Source of the DNA: Neoscytalidium dimidiatum
Taxonomy: Eukaryota > Ascomycota > Dothideomycetes > Botryosphaeriales > Botryosphaeriaceae
Assembly: GCA_037367355.1 (NCBI GenBank)
Contig: CM074695.1
Coordinates: 744,001-808,000 of the forward strand
Reading direction: 5' to 3'
DNA: 64,000 bases
Each line of letters starts with the position of its first letter. Position 1 is the first letter of the stretch. Below the pieces are notes generated by a model. It was not told where the DNA came from, did no database searches, and worked only from the letters and a program-made list of their open reading frames with translations. Positions 46,295 to 57,694 of the stretch are shown piece by piece. The translations under genes were made by a program, and so were the position numbers.

Positions 46295-48584
46295 TAAATG
46301 CAGGCGATTTTGGCACCAGAATACATATGGGAGGTGCGTGGTTCTTGGGTAGTTGTGGGTTCTTCTTCTTATTCGCTTAGGGCGTTAGAGAGCACTGGAA
46401 TACACAAAGATATAGAGACTTGGGTGGATGGATGGTCTTCTTGGATTGGATTGGATTAGCGATTCGCTTCGTTCTGGGCCTTTGTTTTTCTATTCTTTAG
46501 CAGGGTGTTTTAAACTTGTTATTCGCTTCGGTGGATAAACTTTACGTAGATGTTTATTTTTTCTTGTTTGTCTCTTGGGTTGGATGAGATGCTTCTTCGC
46601 ATTCAGGGTTCTCATGATCGTACACGATAAGTAGATTTTTTTTTTTTTTTTGGATTAGTCTTTGCCATTGAGAGAAAAGACAAAAGAATTTTATTCTCTC
46701 TCCATTAATGGCCTTATCTGCCATAAGCGTTTTTGTTTCGCATTTGACCGCGCAGTTGGGGCCTTTCTCTGTTTTCAGAATGAAGGTTAAGGTTGCAAGC
46801 CACTCCGCCTTGATGACGGTATTCTTGAATTGGATCTGACTCTTTGGGTTTTCTTGGGGTTTCTTGTGATTTGTAAATCTGGAGCCGCAATCTTTCGGGG
46901 AGGAGCGGAAGGGAGCGGGTAGGGAGGAAAGCTTGGTTGCGGGTGGATGTTCCGAAACATCAGGCTCAGGGAAACGGGTATTCTGTTATTTATATCATAC
47001 TCTGTCGAGGAACGGAGAGCGAGATTCTTATTCGTAATGTTGCTACTACGTGAACGCTCTTTCTCCTCACGAGGGACTATCTACCCGTGGCCATACTCGA
47101 GAAAGGGGGCCGTTCTCTGATGTCGGTGCGCCTTGCAAGGCTACGTAGCTACTCGGCAGTTTGTTCGGCGGTTGCGCAATAAGTGTTGATGATGATTGCT
47201 GTGGAAAAGAGGCTGGGCCGCCAGCTACGACGTCGTGACAGGAAAGGTTTGGATATGGCTTTTCGTCATAGAGAGATTGTCATTGTTATATGGGCGCCTA
47301 CGGTTCGAATGTCTTTCTATTTTGACTCCTGAATGTGTATTTTCCTTTTCTACTCCCTTCCGCTCCCGCAATCCGTATTTCCCTAAACCTATTACATGTA
47401 TGTACTACAATGTGTTCTAGCCCGGCCCCTTCTCCTCGTTTGCATGACGAGTGAAAGGGTGGCCTGGGGTTGATGCGCGCAGGGATAGTGAGTCAGTGCA
47501 TTTGATGCCAGCTTTTCGCATTCAGGCAGGCCACGAACGGTAACAGTTCGGCAGTGCAGCTCGCGCTGATGACGCTTGCTTTATGTATACCAGGGCAAGG
47601 GTTGCTCGCATGTGGTATTCTGCGGGTTACGAATACGTGCGTACGTCATCGAGACGACGGATGTGGCGGGACGGGTTTGGAGTGATGTTTGGGCATCACG
47701 AGGTAGGAAGAAAGCTGAAGAGAAGTGTTTGGCATGGGCAAAAAGAGAGAGAGAATGGTCGCAAGACAAATGGCTTGCAACGCAGCAGAACGAAGGGCAA
47801 AACCCGCGACAAGGATCCGACAGCGACCCGACACCTCGAATCGCCAACGCGCGGCTGACGGCAACCCGCCGGCAGCGCCACGCCTAGCGTCTGTCCAGAA
47901 ACGGACGAGCTGCCCTTTCTTCTGGCGAGTGAAAAAAAAAGGCGGGAAACACGAGCAGTAGCCAGTGATGTGGCTTTGCGGCGCGCGCAAGGGCGGTGGA
48001 GACATCGCCCGTTCCCGCCCTGGCCCCCTCTCGTTCTCGACAGACCCCCAGGAAATACGGCCGCGCCGCACTGCTATGGGGGCCGGGTGGCTTGCCGACG
48101 CTTGCTGATGTCTTACTTTCGTATCTGCCTTCTACTTCCTCTTGATCTCTCCCGCTTTCCTCCTCTGCTCTCCTACAGTAAAGCTGTTTGCTCTGCTGTC
48201 TTTGCTTATTATTAGTGTCACCTTTTTTTTTTTTTTTTCCCCTCCAATTGGAGCATTTGCTCTGCTACACCTCGACACTCGTTTTCCCCGGAATCGTGTC
48301 CTTGCCGCCGGCCGCAAGGTGCCTATCTAACCGCCCTCCTGGAGACATGCTGAGCGCTCAGCGGCGTAGCTAATCCCACAAGACTCTCTGTACCTTCTTT
48401 CTCCTCCCTCCTCTATCTCTACCACCCTTCAATCGAGCGCCGTCGTCCTGCCGCCTCTACCGCACCTCATCCATAGCGGTCGCTCTCCGACGGCCGTCCA
48501 ATCTCCACGCTTTCTCGAAGTCGCCGCGCTCCTGCCAGTCCTGAATCATATAATCTCTCCCCACACGAAACCGCAGGCACAGTT
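46295..48584. other. Intergenic region between TRK and the glycosyltransferase-like gene
   Basis: About 2.3 kb. T-rich with a pure T run at about 46638-46651 and GGATT repeats at 46444-46458 on the left (3' UTR side). A second T run lies at 48222-48238. The last 250 bp before the next start codon are C/T-rich. No supported gene. Confidence 0.5.
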
Positions 48585-50263
48585 ATGCTGGTCCCCAACT
48601 ACAAGCCCAAAAGCCCGGGCGGGCTGCGCATCGGCATCGGCAACGGGCTCCCCTCGTACAGCCCGTCATACAGCCCGACCTACGGGCGGCGCTCGCTCCT
48701 CCGGCTCAACGCGCGCAACGTCGTCCTCCTCACCGCGTCGCTCTGCTTCCTCGTCCTGCTCTGGAACATGCGGTCCGGGCCGTCGCCCACAGCGCTGTAC
48801 GTGCCGGGCAAGGAAGTGCCGCGCTACTGGACGGTGACGGGCAAGGACGACCTCGAGGGCGTGCTGGGGTGGGAGAAGCCCAGGGACTTCCGGGTCGTCG
48901 GGCTGGTCTTCTTCGGGCGCCCGGTCAGCGTGTCCATCCTCGACTGCTACCTGAAGCGCAACCTGGTCGCGAACGGCGGCTTCCTGGACGAGGTCGTCTG
49001 GCTGGCGCGGACGCAGGTCGAGGAGGACCTGGCGTGGCTGGATAAACTGGTCGAGGGGGAGAAGGCGTACACGCGGCGGGATTTGACGTTCGAGGGGATC
49101 GACTACGCGAGTGCGTACGATGTCGCGGAGAATGGGACCATGTACATCAAGATGGATGATGACCTGGTGAGTTGACGTCTACGTTTTTTTTTTTTTCTTT
49201 TTTTTCGCGAGGGGCGGTTTGACGTGTCGGCGGGTCGCTGGGTTCTGGGATTTCCCGGATTTTGGGTTTCGGATTTGAAGGGATTGGGGAAGGGAGCTGG
49301 GGTGTTTTGGGGAAATTGCGCGACAAGACAAGACTGACAGGGCTTGGTGTTTTTTAAGGTTTTCATCGAGGACCACGCTATCGCGACGCTCGTCCAGCAC
49401 AAGCTCGAGCACCCGGAGAATTTCGTCGTTGCCGCCAATGTCGTCAACCAGCCGTCGCTCAGCTGGATGCACTACCGCTTCGACGCCATCAAGCCGTACT
49501 TTCCCGAGTTGACGCCTCCCAACCCAGAGGACGTGGCCAAGCAGGGCACCTGGCGACCGTCACAACTGCCCAGATGGAGCGGGCCCGAGGACTACAGGGT
49601 CACCGAGGAAGAGAAGTTGGAGCCGCCGTTCGAGGGACACAGGTGGCTGCCGCTGCCCGACGACTTCCCCATCGAGAACACGCCCATCGCGACGACGAGC
49701 TTCGATGCATTTTCTCAGGGCCTGTGGCATTGGCAGGTCGCGGCGCAAGAGCATTACAGTTTCTTTGACCACTTGGAGAACAATGATTTGTGGAAATGTG
49801 AGTTGAGCCCTTTGCTCAATCATTTGCACTGCAGCTTTGTGGAACCGATTGCTGATACATGACGGTTGTGTCGTACAGACAAGTTCCACACGCTGGACTA
49901 CCACTTCATGCGCATGGGTATCCAGATGATTGCGATCTGGGGCGACGATATCATCGCCAGCGATATTCACAACGGCAACGGAGATGACGAATATCACTTC
50001 ACCGAGGTTATGACCAAGAGGACAGGAAGACGTATGTGTTCTGCGGAGGCCACAATGTTGGAAGTCGAGTGTATGTGGTAACTAACAGTCATATCCTTGC
50101 AGACGCCGTTGTGGATGGCCGCGCCATCGTCTCGCACTACACGTTCCTTCCGCAGCGCAGCGGCTTGGAGTCGACGGATATCCTTGAGCGGTACAGGGCG
50201 TACGCGCAGGAGAACATCTGCCCCGGCAAGATGGCTTGGCCGGTGTCGAAGGTCTTGCAGTGA
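48585..50263 (+). CDS. Type II membrane protein, glycosyltransferase-like
   Basis: Four exons: 48585-49166, 49359-49797, 49879-50031 and 50103-50263; the frame closes at 444 residues. Residues about 43-62 (ARNVVLLTASLCFLVLLW) form a single transmembrane anchor after a short basic N-terminus, the layout of Golgi type II enzymes. The luminal part has FGRPVSVSILDCYLKRNL near residue 110 and the metal-binding-type acidic motif MDDD at residues 191-193, typical of nucleotide-sugar glycosyltransferases. The first intron (192 nt) contains a long T run. I recognise it as a conserved fungal protein of this fold but not as a named family member; substrate unknown. A Ser/Tyr/Pro-rich stretch (SPSYSPTYG) precedes the anchor. 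Confidence 0.68.
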
Positions 50264-51001
50264 TTGGATATTTCTGGCGTTCTGTTGTTTGGGCATTTGG
50301 ATGGCATTTTCTGGGCATGCTAGGCGCGTTGTAAGAATTGAAGAGCGAGCGAACAAGCAGGAAAGCTGGCGCTGGTCGGATGATTTGATCCTTTTTGCAT
50401 GGGTTCATTCTAGTGGCATTTCTGGGCGACGTCGGATAGACCGTTTGCTTGTAGCTGAATGCATCCTTCGGAAATGTACAGAAGAGAAGGGCAAAGTAAT
50501 GAGGCCAGATACGAAATCGGTTTGGAAAATGCAACGCTTGATTTTTAAGAATCAGAGGGTGTGAGTTCAGTCACTTCACGAATGGCTACTTAGCTCAATT
50601 ACGCCTCTAAGCGTGTAGTTACATCGCAAACTGACCGCCTCGTAAATAATCAGAGGCCGTCATTCCTCCCGTAGCAATCGGTGACGCGCACACGGGAGTG
50701 AGGGGACATGGGCTGATTTCCACAAACGCATCCCGTGCCGCCGAGATGGGTCATCCTTTCATACCAGCACCCCGTTTGCTGACGCACCTCCAAATCCAAA
50801 ATTAGAGACACCCCTAGTCTTTCTCTAAACTCTAATTCTGGCCTTATTCCCTTTGCCGGCACGTGAACCAAATCCGTCCAGTACTCAGCCCTACAGCTTT
50901 TCCGCCCCGCCCACCCTCGCCCGACAAAAACAAAAATTATCTCCGGGGCTCCGCCGCCGCCGCCGTCGCCGGCGCTGCCCCGCCAACGTCAACTGCCAAC
51001 C
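50264..51001. other. Intergenic region upstream of YIH1
   Basis: About 740 bp. Probably the 3' UTR of the glycosyltransferase-like gene and the YIH1 promoter; the last 120 bp are C-rich with CCG repeats. No other feature. Confidence 0.5.
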
Positions 51002-51952
51002 ATGAACCAAGACCTCGAAGATGAAATCACCTCCATAAACTCCATCTACGACGAGTCGACCCTGACGACCCTCTCCGCACCGGACGCCACCGCGTCGGCC
51101 CCAACCACCACGCTCTGCGCCCTGCGCCTGCCGTCCCTCCCGTCCGTGACCCTCCGCCTCGACTTCCCCGCCGACTACCCGGACGCGCCGCCCTCGGTGC
51201 TCGGGACGCAGAGCGTCGGCGACGACGTGCCCAAGGGCTTCGGGACGAAGGTCGTGGACGCCGTGCGGGATGTTCTCGCGCGCGTGTACCGGCCGGGCGA
51301 GCCGTGCGTCTTCGACGTGCTGGAGGAGGTGGGCGAGATGGTGGAGCGCGAGCGCGCCGCTCTGCAAGAGACCGCCGCCGCGGCCGCCGCCGCTGCTCGG
51401 CAGCAATCGGAAGAGATTGACGGTTTGACCACCACCACCACCACCACCGATTCAGCCGGCGAGGATGTTGGCGCTGACGACGCTTTCGCGTCGTCGAAGA
51501 AGCACGATCTCGAGGACCTGGGCCCCCCGCCGCCGTGGGTCCTGAGCGAGCCCATCACCGAGAAGAAGAGCGTCTTCCTGGGCCGCGCGGCCCGGGTCGG
51601 GAGCGTCGACGAGGCGAAGCGGTTTATCGCGCATCTGCTGGCGACGGATAAGAAGGCTGCGCGCGCGACCCACAACATTACTGCGTGGCGCATACACGGG
51701 CAGGGCGGCGCGGCGTATCAGGATTGCGACGACGATGGGGAGACGGCCGCGGGAGGGCGCTTGTTGCATTTGCTGCAGCTGATGGATGTGTGGGATGTCG
51801 TGGTCGTGGTGACGAGGTGGTATGGTGGTGTCTTGCTGGGGCCGGATCGATTCAGGATCATCAACCAGGCGGCGAGAGAGGCGGTGGTGTCGGGTGGGTT
51901 CGTGAAAGAGGAAAAGAAGGAGGGCGGCGGAAAGAAAAAGGGCAAGAAATGA
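51002..51952 (+). CDS. yih1: YIH1/IMPACT family protein (RWD plus UPF0029 domain)
   Basis: Inhibitor of the eIF2-alpha kinase Gcn2: the RWD domain competes for Gcn1. Single exon, 316 residues. The RWD domain occupies about residues 1-115, with the signature LPSVTLRLDFPADYPDAPP. A low-complexity linker follows with an Ala run and a Thr run, encoded partly by GCC and ACC trinucleotide repeats. The ancient UPF0029 (IMPACT) domain spans about 185-290: KKSVFLGRAARVGSVDEAKRFI, then VVVTRWYGGVLLGPDRFRIINQ, its most conserved segment. The Lys-rich tail ends the protein. Length slightly exceeds yeast Yih1 because of the linker. Confidence 0.9.
   Translation: MNQDLEDEITSINSIYDESTLTTLSAPDATASAPTTTLCALRLPSLPSVTLRLDFPADYPDAPPSVLGTQSVGDDVPKGFGTKVVDAVRDVLARVYRPGEPCVFDVLEEVGEMVERERAALQETAAAAAAAARQQSEEIDGLTTTTTTTDSAGEDVGADDAFASSKKHDLEDLGPPPPWVLSEPITEKKSVFLGRAARVGSVDEAKRFIAHLLATDKKAARATHNITAWRIHGQGGAAYQDCDDDGETAAGGRLLHLLQLMDVWDVVVVVTRWYGGVLLGPDRFRIINQAAREAVVSGGFVKEEKKEGGGKKKGKK
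51428..51448 (+). repeat. (ACC)7 trinucleotide repeat in YIH1
   Basis: Seven uninterrupted ACC codons encode a Thr run in the linker between the RWD and IMPACT domains. A GCC-rich tract encoding Ala lies 40 bp upstream. Likely variable in length between strains. Confidence 0.85.
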
Positions 51953-52959
51953 TGGCTAAGCGGGATTAGAGGCTTGCGGTATCCGAGCGGAGAGCAGCTT
52001 GAAGTTATGATCATTTGGAAGCTCCAACGACGAAGGCCTTTCCAGCAAGCTCGGAATAATCTACCCTGGAGGTTTACTGACACTTGCTGTAGCATATTAC
52101 GCCACAGACATTTGAATTTGGTGCTGTCGTGACTAGTTGCCGTCATGGTGAAGGAGGTTGCTTGGAAGCCGTGGAGAACTTGGGGATGAGAGACGGTGGA
52201 TGATGAGACGCAGGAAAATATTAAGAGCAAGTCATCTTGAAAGAGCCTCATTAAAAAAAAATCAGCGGCTAATCGTTTCCTTCGCCCTTACACGGTTAGC
52301 TGTCACGCGGTGTGACAGCTGCTGTCTGGAAGTGGTGCATATTGACAGCTCTGCAAAATGCCAAGTAGTACGAGAGCAGTAGGTGATGTGGCCAAGCTGG
52401 CGCGATGTAACATTTCGCCTATGTCAGAGTTATTACTGAGACTCCCGGACGGAGTAGACCAGGTCTTTAATTCGACCTGTGTTGCTCTTTGATTTCTGCT
52501 GATTTCCTACATTCACTCGAGGAATCACCATTCAATGTTTAAGGTTAATTATTTTACTGCCTGTTTTGTTTACATGCAGAAGCATGAACATCGTTAACAC
52601 TAGGTCGGTCATGCACGTTGCTCGAGTGTTAAGTATTTTTGGAGAGTATAGCAAGCGCTTTTTAGTAGGAACGATGCTCCAAAGCAGACAACTGGACAAG
52701 GATTACCATGTATTTCATATACTGACTTCGCACTAAGTACAGGTGATTGCTCTGGTCACAATTACGTGCCCACTTTGCACCCTTTTACTTCACGATCTAC
52801 ATACAGTCTGTTCTACGCTCCAGGTTCTCTCGCCCGTATGAAGCTATTGTTGCCTACAACTGCGACCTTACAGAACTCCACTCCCGTGACATTACATCGT
52901 TCGGGTCGACGCTTCTGAAATCAATTGAGCAAGTTTCATCCCACATTGATCGATACACG
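51953..52959. other. Intergenic region, with possible 5' extension of the orphan gene
   Basis: About 1 kb. From 52747 the frame of the next gene is already open but without an ATG; a TGA at 52744 closes it. An upstream exon may exist. Otherwise no feature. Confidence 0.4.
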
Positions 52960-54597
52960 ATGGCACAGAGCACAGAGCTTTCCCAGATCTCTGCAAAAGC
53001 GCAGGATGCTGCTGACCTTACGATCCTCACCTACGAATCTGGCCCCCTCCCACACGGCCTCACCTCTGTTACTCACACACAAGACTTTATCTACCGCGGA
53101 CCCGCGTTGGACTTAACTTCACCACCGACGGAACCTTTCAACATCCTTTCTATGAATGATGCAGACAGATTCCTATACAACTTGCTTACTGAGAACAATG
53201 GCGCAAACACTTTCCCTTCGGCGTTGGTCAATGTGGTCGGTGCCTCCCTCAAGCCTTGCCAAGACGATATCCTAGCGGAGGCTGTCCACGGAGAGTGTAC
53301 CTACAACTCATTGTCTACCAATGACAGAAGCAAGACTCTGACACTGGAAGACTGGGTCATTCAAAATCTGGCGGGCCAGCATCTGGACAAGACATTCTGG
53401 GCGCCTCTGACAAGGCTGCTGGAGTACGTGAGCAGCACGTGGATGGTGCATGGCAACGTAGGAGAAAGCATGCGAACTTACTACGCGCTCACCATTAGGG
53501 CGATCAGGTTTGAGGAAGTCAAAAACTTGAGCACCTCTAGTCCATGCTGGCACAGCGAACTGTGGAATCCAGAACAGCCCAGCGCAGCGACTGCCTCAAT
53601 TTCTGGGAGCGAAGCTCCTTTTAGTCCTTTGCGAACACCTTTATCATCCCAATTTCCGGACGATCCAATACCAGCCATCTACACGTCCGTCGATCCTAAC
53701 AATCCGCTCTTCCAGCGCCTCCCCGGCACAGTCAGTCCGACGTCTCCCACCTTCCCAGACCTACCCTCGCCATCAAGGTTGTCACCGGGCCGCACACCAC
53801 CCACGACGCCCAATCGCCACCGTAGCAACCTCCACATAGACGTCCTCCGCGCCAACGCCCACACATCCACCGAGCACCCCATCCAACGCAGTAGCCCACC
53901 AGGCCAAACTCGCTTCTCGCCCGAACGCCCACTCGCCACCAAGAAGCCGAGACCAGTTTCAGCAGGCCAACTCCGCTTCTCTCCCACCACACCGCCCCAT
54001 CCCAAACCTTTGGCCCCTCTGACGCATTCTCCGGGACAAGACGGGATTGGCACCGCCACGGCGACCACGACAACATCCCACGCCGACCCCAAAACCCCTT
54101 CGCCCAAACGCCCCAGCCACTCCTCCGCCAACCCGCCCTCGTCTCCACCCGACTCACCCACCAGCCCCGTGGCCCGCCTCAGACGCCTCTTCTCGCCCAC
54201 CTCTGCCGCCAGCGACCGTGACAACGACGATAGCACCACTACCACCACCACCACCACCACCACCACCCAGGCCCCTCCCACAGCTCAAAAACTCCAACCG
54301 CCCGTCATCCGCGCCATGGCCCCGCTCGTCGGCCCCGGCACGCTCTTCATGCGCGAGCCCCCGAACAGAGACCTGTCCATCATGAACGCCATGGCGGCAG
54401 CGTACGGCGTCGACGTCGGGGCGCAGATGCTGGCGCCGAACCGCGGAGAGGTGGCGGTGTGGATGAGAGGTGGTGGGAGCGAGGGGTATGGGCCGTGGTA
54501 TGCGGCGCCGGCGCAGCAGCGGCGGGAGGGAGCGGATAGGGTGGTTGTGAGTTTGGTTATTGGGACGGGGGAGCAGGTGGGTGTGGGTGGTTGGTGA
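52960..54597 (+). CDS. Orphan protein, helical N-terminus and Ser/Pro/Thr-rich C-terminus
   Basis: Not recognised. The first in-frame ATG is at 52960, giving 545 residues to the TGA at 54597. The frame continues 71 codons upstream without an ATG in protein-like sequence (DLTELHSRDITSFGSTLLKS), so an upstream exon is possible. Residues about 1-210 look folded (LEDWVIQNLAGQHLDKTFW, then LLEYVSSTWMVHGNVGESM). From about 215 to 435 the sequence is Ser/Pro-rich with many SP and TP sites, and contains an 11-residue Thr run encoded by an ACC repeat. A conserved-looking end follows (PPVIRAMAPLVGPGTLFMREPPNRDLS split by a PPN turn). No membrane segment. Phosphoregulated scaffold is a possible reading, without proof. 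Confidence 0.55.
   Translation: MAQSTELSQISAKAQDAADLTILTYESGPLPHGLTSVTHTQDFIYRGPALDLTSPPTEPFNILSMNDADRFLYNLLTENNGANTFPSALVNVVGASLKPCQDDILAEAVHGECTYNSLSTNDRSKTLTLEDWVIQNLAGQHLDKTFWAPLTRLLEYVSSTWMVHGNVGESMRTYYALTIRAIRFEEVKNLSTSSPCWHSELWNPEQPSAATASISGSEAPFSPLRTPLSSQFPDDPIPAIYTSVDPNNPLFQRLPGTVSPTSPTFPDLPSPSRLSPGRTPPTTPNRHRSNLHIDVLRANAHTSTEHPIQRSSPPGQTRFSPERPLATKKPRPVSAGQLRFSPTTPPHPKPLAPLTHSPGQDGIGTATATTTTSHADPKTPSPKRPSHSSANPPSSPPDSPTSPVARLRRLFSPTSAASDRDNDDSTTTTTTTTTTTQAPPTAQKLQPPVIRAMAPLVGPGTLFMREPPNRDLSIMNAMAAAYGVDVGAQMLAPNRGEVAVWMRGGGSEGYGPWYAAPAQQRREGADRVVVSLVIGTGEQVGVGGW
54235..54267 (+). repeat. (ACC)11 trinucleotide repeat with one ACT
   Basis: Encodes 11 consecutive Thr residues in the orphan gene; nine perfect ACC copies follow one ACC and one ACT. 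A second ACC-type repeat lies in YIH1 about 3 kb to the left. Confidence 0.85.
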
Positions 54598-55215
54598 AAA
54601 ATGGAGGGAGGGAGGGAGGGATTTTGAGAGACACGACCCCCCGCGGGGGAACTTTGCTCTTTTTATTGCTGCTTAGCGTTGGCACTTGGGCAGGGGGAAA
54701 TTTTTGAGAAGGAGTGATTTGGTCATGGTGAGGAAGGGTTTTCTGCGGGTTCGGTACGGCGACTTGGTCATGTGGTGCCTCCAGGTAGTAAATGATATGG
54801 GCGGAGAGATTGGAGGCACTGCTAAGGGTTCACCGCGTATTGCAAGATGGGCTCTTCAGAAGTACTGAAGCTATGATGCAAAAGCATCAACAGTTTCAAA
54901 ATTGAAGGTAGTGCAGATCGAGGAGTAGTTTCTGCGTAAACCTGAGAAATCGGCATCTCTTACGGCTCACAAATGGGTGATGCATACTGTCTGTAGAAAG
55001 TCAGTCTGGAAATCCTATAGCAATATGACAAATCAAGACGTAGGCAGTCAAAGCATGCGCGTGGGCAAATATAATATAAATCTTGCGCTATATCGGATTG
55101 GAGTCTTCTCTTCTTTTTTTCTCTTCTTTTTTTTTTTTTCTTTTCTCATATGAGGATTGCCATTGCTTGAAGTTTGACTTGAACTGTATATGAATTCATT
55201 TCTCATTACTTCTTT
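54598..55215. other. Intergenic region between convergent genes
   Basis: About 620 bp, starting with GGGA repeats at about 54603-54621 and containing a T-rich run at about 55110-55145. Should hold two 3' UTRs. No gene. Confidence 0.5.
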
Positions 55216-56447
55216 TCAAAATACGTCGCCGTTCCCATACGATCCAGCGCCATCCTTGGTGATGGCGTTCGCACGCTCCAGGATGTACTCGCCAGCCCTG
55301 ATCGGTGGGTACTTGGACGGGTTATTTTCTGAAATGCAGTTCGGCAGTGTCTGTGCCATTTTGTCAGCACTGGCAGCTGCCTGGACGGACAGACGAAACT
55401 CACCTCGACAACCTGATCGTAGTTGATGCTGAAGAAGAACGGCACGCTGTACCTAGCCTCCTTCGTCCTGTTCACGACCCTGTGCACCGTGCTCTTGTAC
55501 TGATCGTTCGTCCACCTCATCAGGAAATCACCGACGTTCACGATCAGCCCGCCTTCCACCTTGCCGACCGGCACCCACTTCCCCTCCGGACTGAGAATCT
55601 CCAGGCCGGGCGTGCTGCTCGGCAGCAGCAGGGTAAAGCACTCGTAATCCGAATGCGCGCCCAGCCCGATCTGGTCGTCCTCGCCCTCCTTGACCTCCAC
55701 CTCCTTCTCCTTCGCCGGATAATACATCAGCCGCGCAATGCCACCCGGATGCGTGACCATCTGATCGAAATGCCCCTCCTCCAGCCCCAAGCTCAGCGCA
55801 AAGAGCCTGAACAAGTGCCTCGCCAAGCGCAGGCACTCCGCATAATACTCCCTCACGCCCGCATAGAACCCGGGCAAATCCGCCTCCGCGGGCCACAGGT
55901 TCGCCGTCTGGCCCGGAGCGAGCGGCTTCCCGTCCAGCTCGACGTACTTGCCGTCGCCGCCGTCGACGTCCAGGCCCGGCTCGTAGCCCCAGTTGAAGCC
56001 CTCCTTGGACTCGGCGCCGTTGCCCTCGACGAAGGTCGTGTACGCGGCCGGCTCGTACCCGCGGTGCAGCGCGCTCTGGCGCATGTGCAGCGCGTCCTTC
56101 TGCGCCGGCGTCAGCTCGTGGAAGAAGCGCCGGGCCTGCTCGAGGACGCCCGCGCACGCGGCCGCCGCGATGCCGTGCCCCGTGACGGTGAAGAAGCCCG
56201 ACGTCGTGCACGCGGCGCGGATCTGGTCCGCCACGCGCTGGCGCGCCGCGGCGTCCCGGCCGAAGGACGGGCTCAGGTCGATCGTCGGGACGGTGAAGGG
56301 GCCGGCCGGGGTTGCGTTCGCGGCCGGGGACTGGCCGGCGGCGAGGCGGGAGGCCAGGTAGGAGGCCGCGCCTTGGCGGGCGGCTTCCGAGGTGGTCTTG
56401 TCGAAGGTGGGCGGGGTGTAGGGCTGGTGTTGGACGGAGGCGGCCAT
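55216..56447 (-). CDS. 2-oxoglutarate/Fe(II)-dependent dioxygenase, isopenicillin N synthase-like fold
   Basis: Non-heme iron oxygenase of unknown substrate. Two exons on the minus strand, 56447-55404 and 55350-55216 (53-nt intron GTGAGT..ACAG); 392 residues. The DIOX_N region (about residues 48-170) starts VPTIDLSPSF. The iron ligands are His265 and Asp267 in GAHSDYE and His322 in STVHRVVN; the co-substrate anchor is Arg332-x-Ser334 (RYSVPFF). All catalytic residues are present, so it should be active. The first 40 residues are a non-conserved extension. Without the intron the frame loses the conserved ending with YPPIRAGEYILERAN. Such fungal enzymes act in varied oxidations, often in secondary metabolism or in flavonoid- and gibberellin-type chemistry, but no biosynthetic genes are adjacent. 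Confidence 0.9.
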
Positions 56448-57694
56448 GGTTGATCTTTCGTCGTTGGAAAGGGTGTGTTGTCGCAGCAGGCGCTCTCTTC
56501 GGCTTGGCGGGAAGAATGCTAAGAATGCTATTCTCAGAGGGGGATCAGGTCGTGTGCTCGATTCCCTCTCTTGGCTGGTTCCGGATGTTGTCCTTGGCTT
56601 CTTCTTGCGTCTTCTTGGAGAGCTGGGGAGGCCGTGGTAAGGTGTTGTTTGAGACAAGGGTCTTGGTAAGTCAGGAGGCGTTGCTTGATATGTTATGCAT
56701 TCTGGGCGTCGGCGATGGTAGAAGGGCGCTTACGTACTGGTGAAAGGTGGGGTATTGGGAGCTGCAATCTGGGCTGATGCGGAGGCGATAAGTGGGCAAG
56801 CTGTAGTGAGGATTGATCTTATCGCACAGCAGCAATTGGCATCGTGGGTGCTGTTTACGTCATCAATGTTACTGCCCCTTTCGGCATCTGCTGCCGACAA
56901 CCGATACGCTACGGGCTGCAGCGATGCTGAATTGCCGACGCGCTGAGCTATCGGGGCCCGCCGATCCGTCAATGCTCCCTCTGCTCGGTTTTCGGCCAGT
57001 GTCTTACGTGCCTGCGAGTGCATTGCAACCGGTGAGTTCGCGGTCTCCGGAACACCGAAGAAAGGGCGGGACCATCGACCAATCCAGTAGGTGAGGTAAG
57101 TCTAGGCATCTTCCGCGTCGGGATCACATCTGTTCTTCTGGCTGCTTCACATTCCTAGGATTGGCCCAGTGAGTTATAATGATGGGTGCTTCAGACCCCT
57201 GCCGGGGTCTGTACATCAATTTATCCCACTGCACCAAGACGGACGCGAATACGAATGCTTTGTATTACCATCGTACCATGGAGAGAATCTGGACTTGGGA
57301 GCATGCTTGTTCTAGTTCTCGCAAGAGGAGACTGTCAATTCAAGATTTGTGAAAGTTTGCTGCCGAAATACCTCATGTACAGATGCCACTCTCGCCATAC
57401 ATGAGATATGTGGAGAAGTGATCAACGCTTGGCTTCGAATTAGCGTGAAGCCAGTCAATGGCAGCCGGTGGTGGTAATCAAATCAACTCTTCCGCGTCAA
57501 TTCTTTTGTATCTTCGTAGAGTTGCCCTCTCGGCATCGCAGGGCGCGTAACAAGAAATAAGGAATCGTCCCTCCCAGATATTGCACACCTGCGAACCCAG
57601 CGCCGAATCTATTCCTAACAAAGACATTCTGAAGACGATATGTTTCTTTCTCTCCACAATTTATCTTCATGCCACGCAGAGCGAGCCACACTGC
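56448..57694. other. Intergenic region between two minus-strand genes
   Basis: About 1.25 kb containing the promoter of the dioxygenase gene and the 3' UTR of the phosphate permease gene. No supported gene or RNA. Confidence 0.5.

Noticed and set aside
55305..56453. Plus-strand frame of 382 codons
   Set aside because: Antisense of the dioxygenase gene, which has all catalytic residues.
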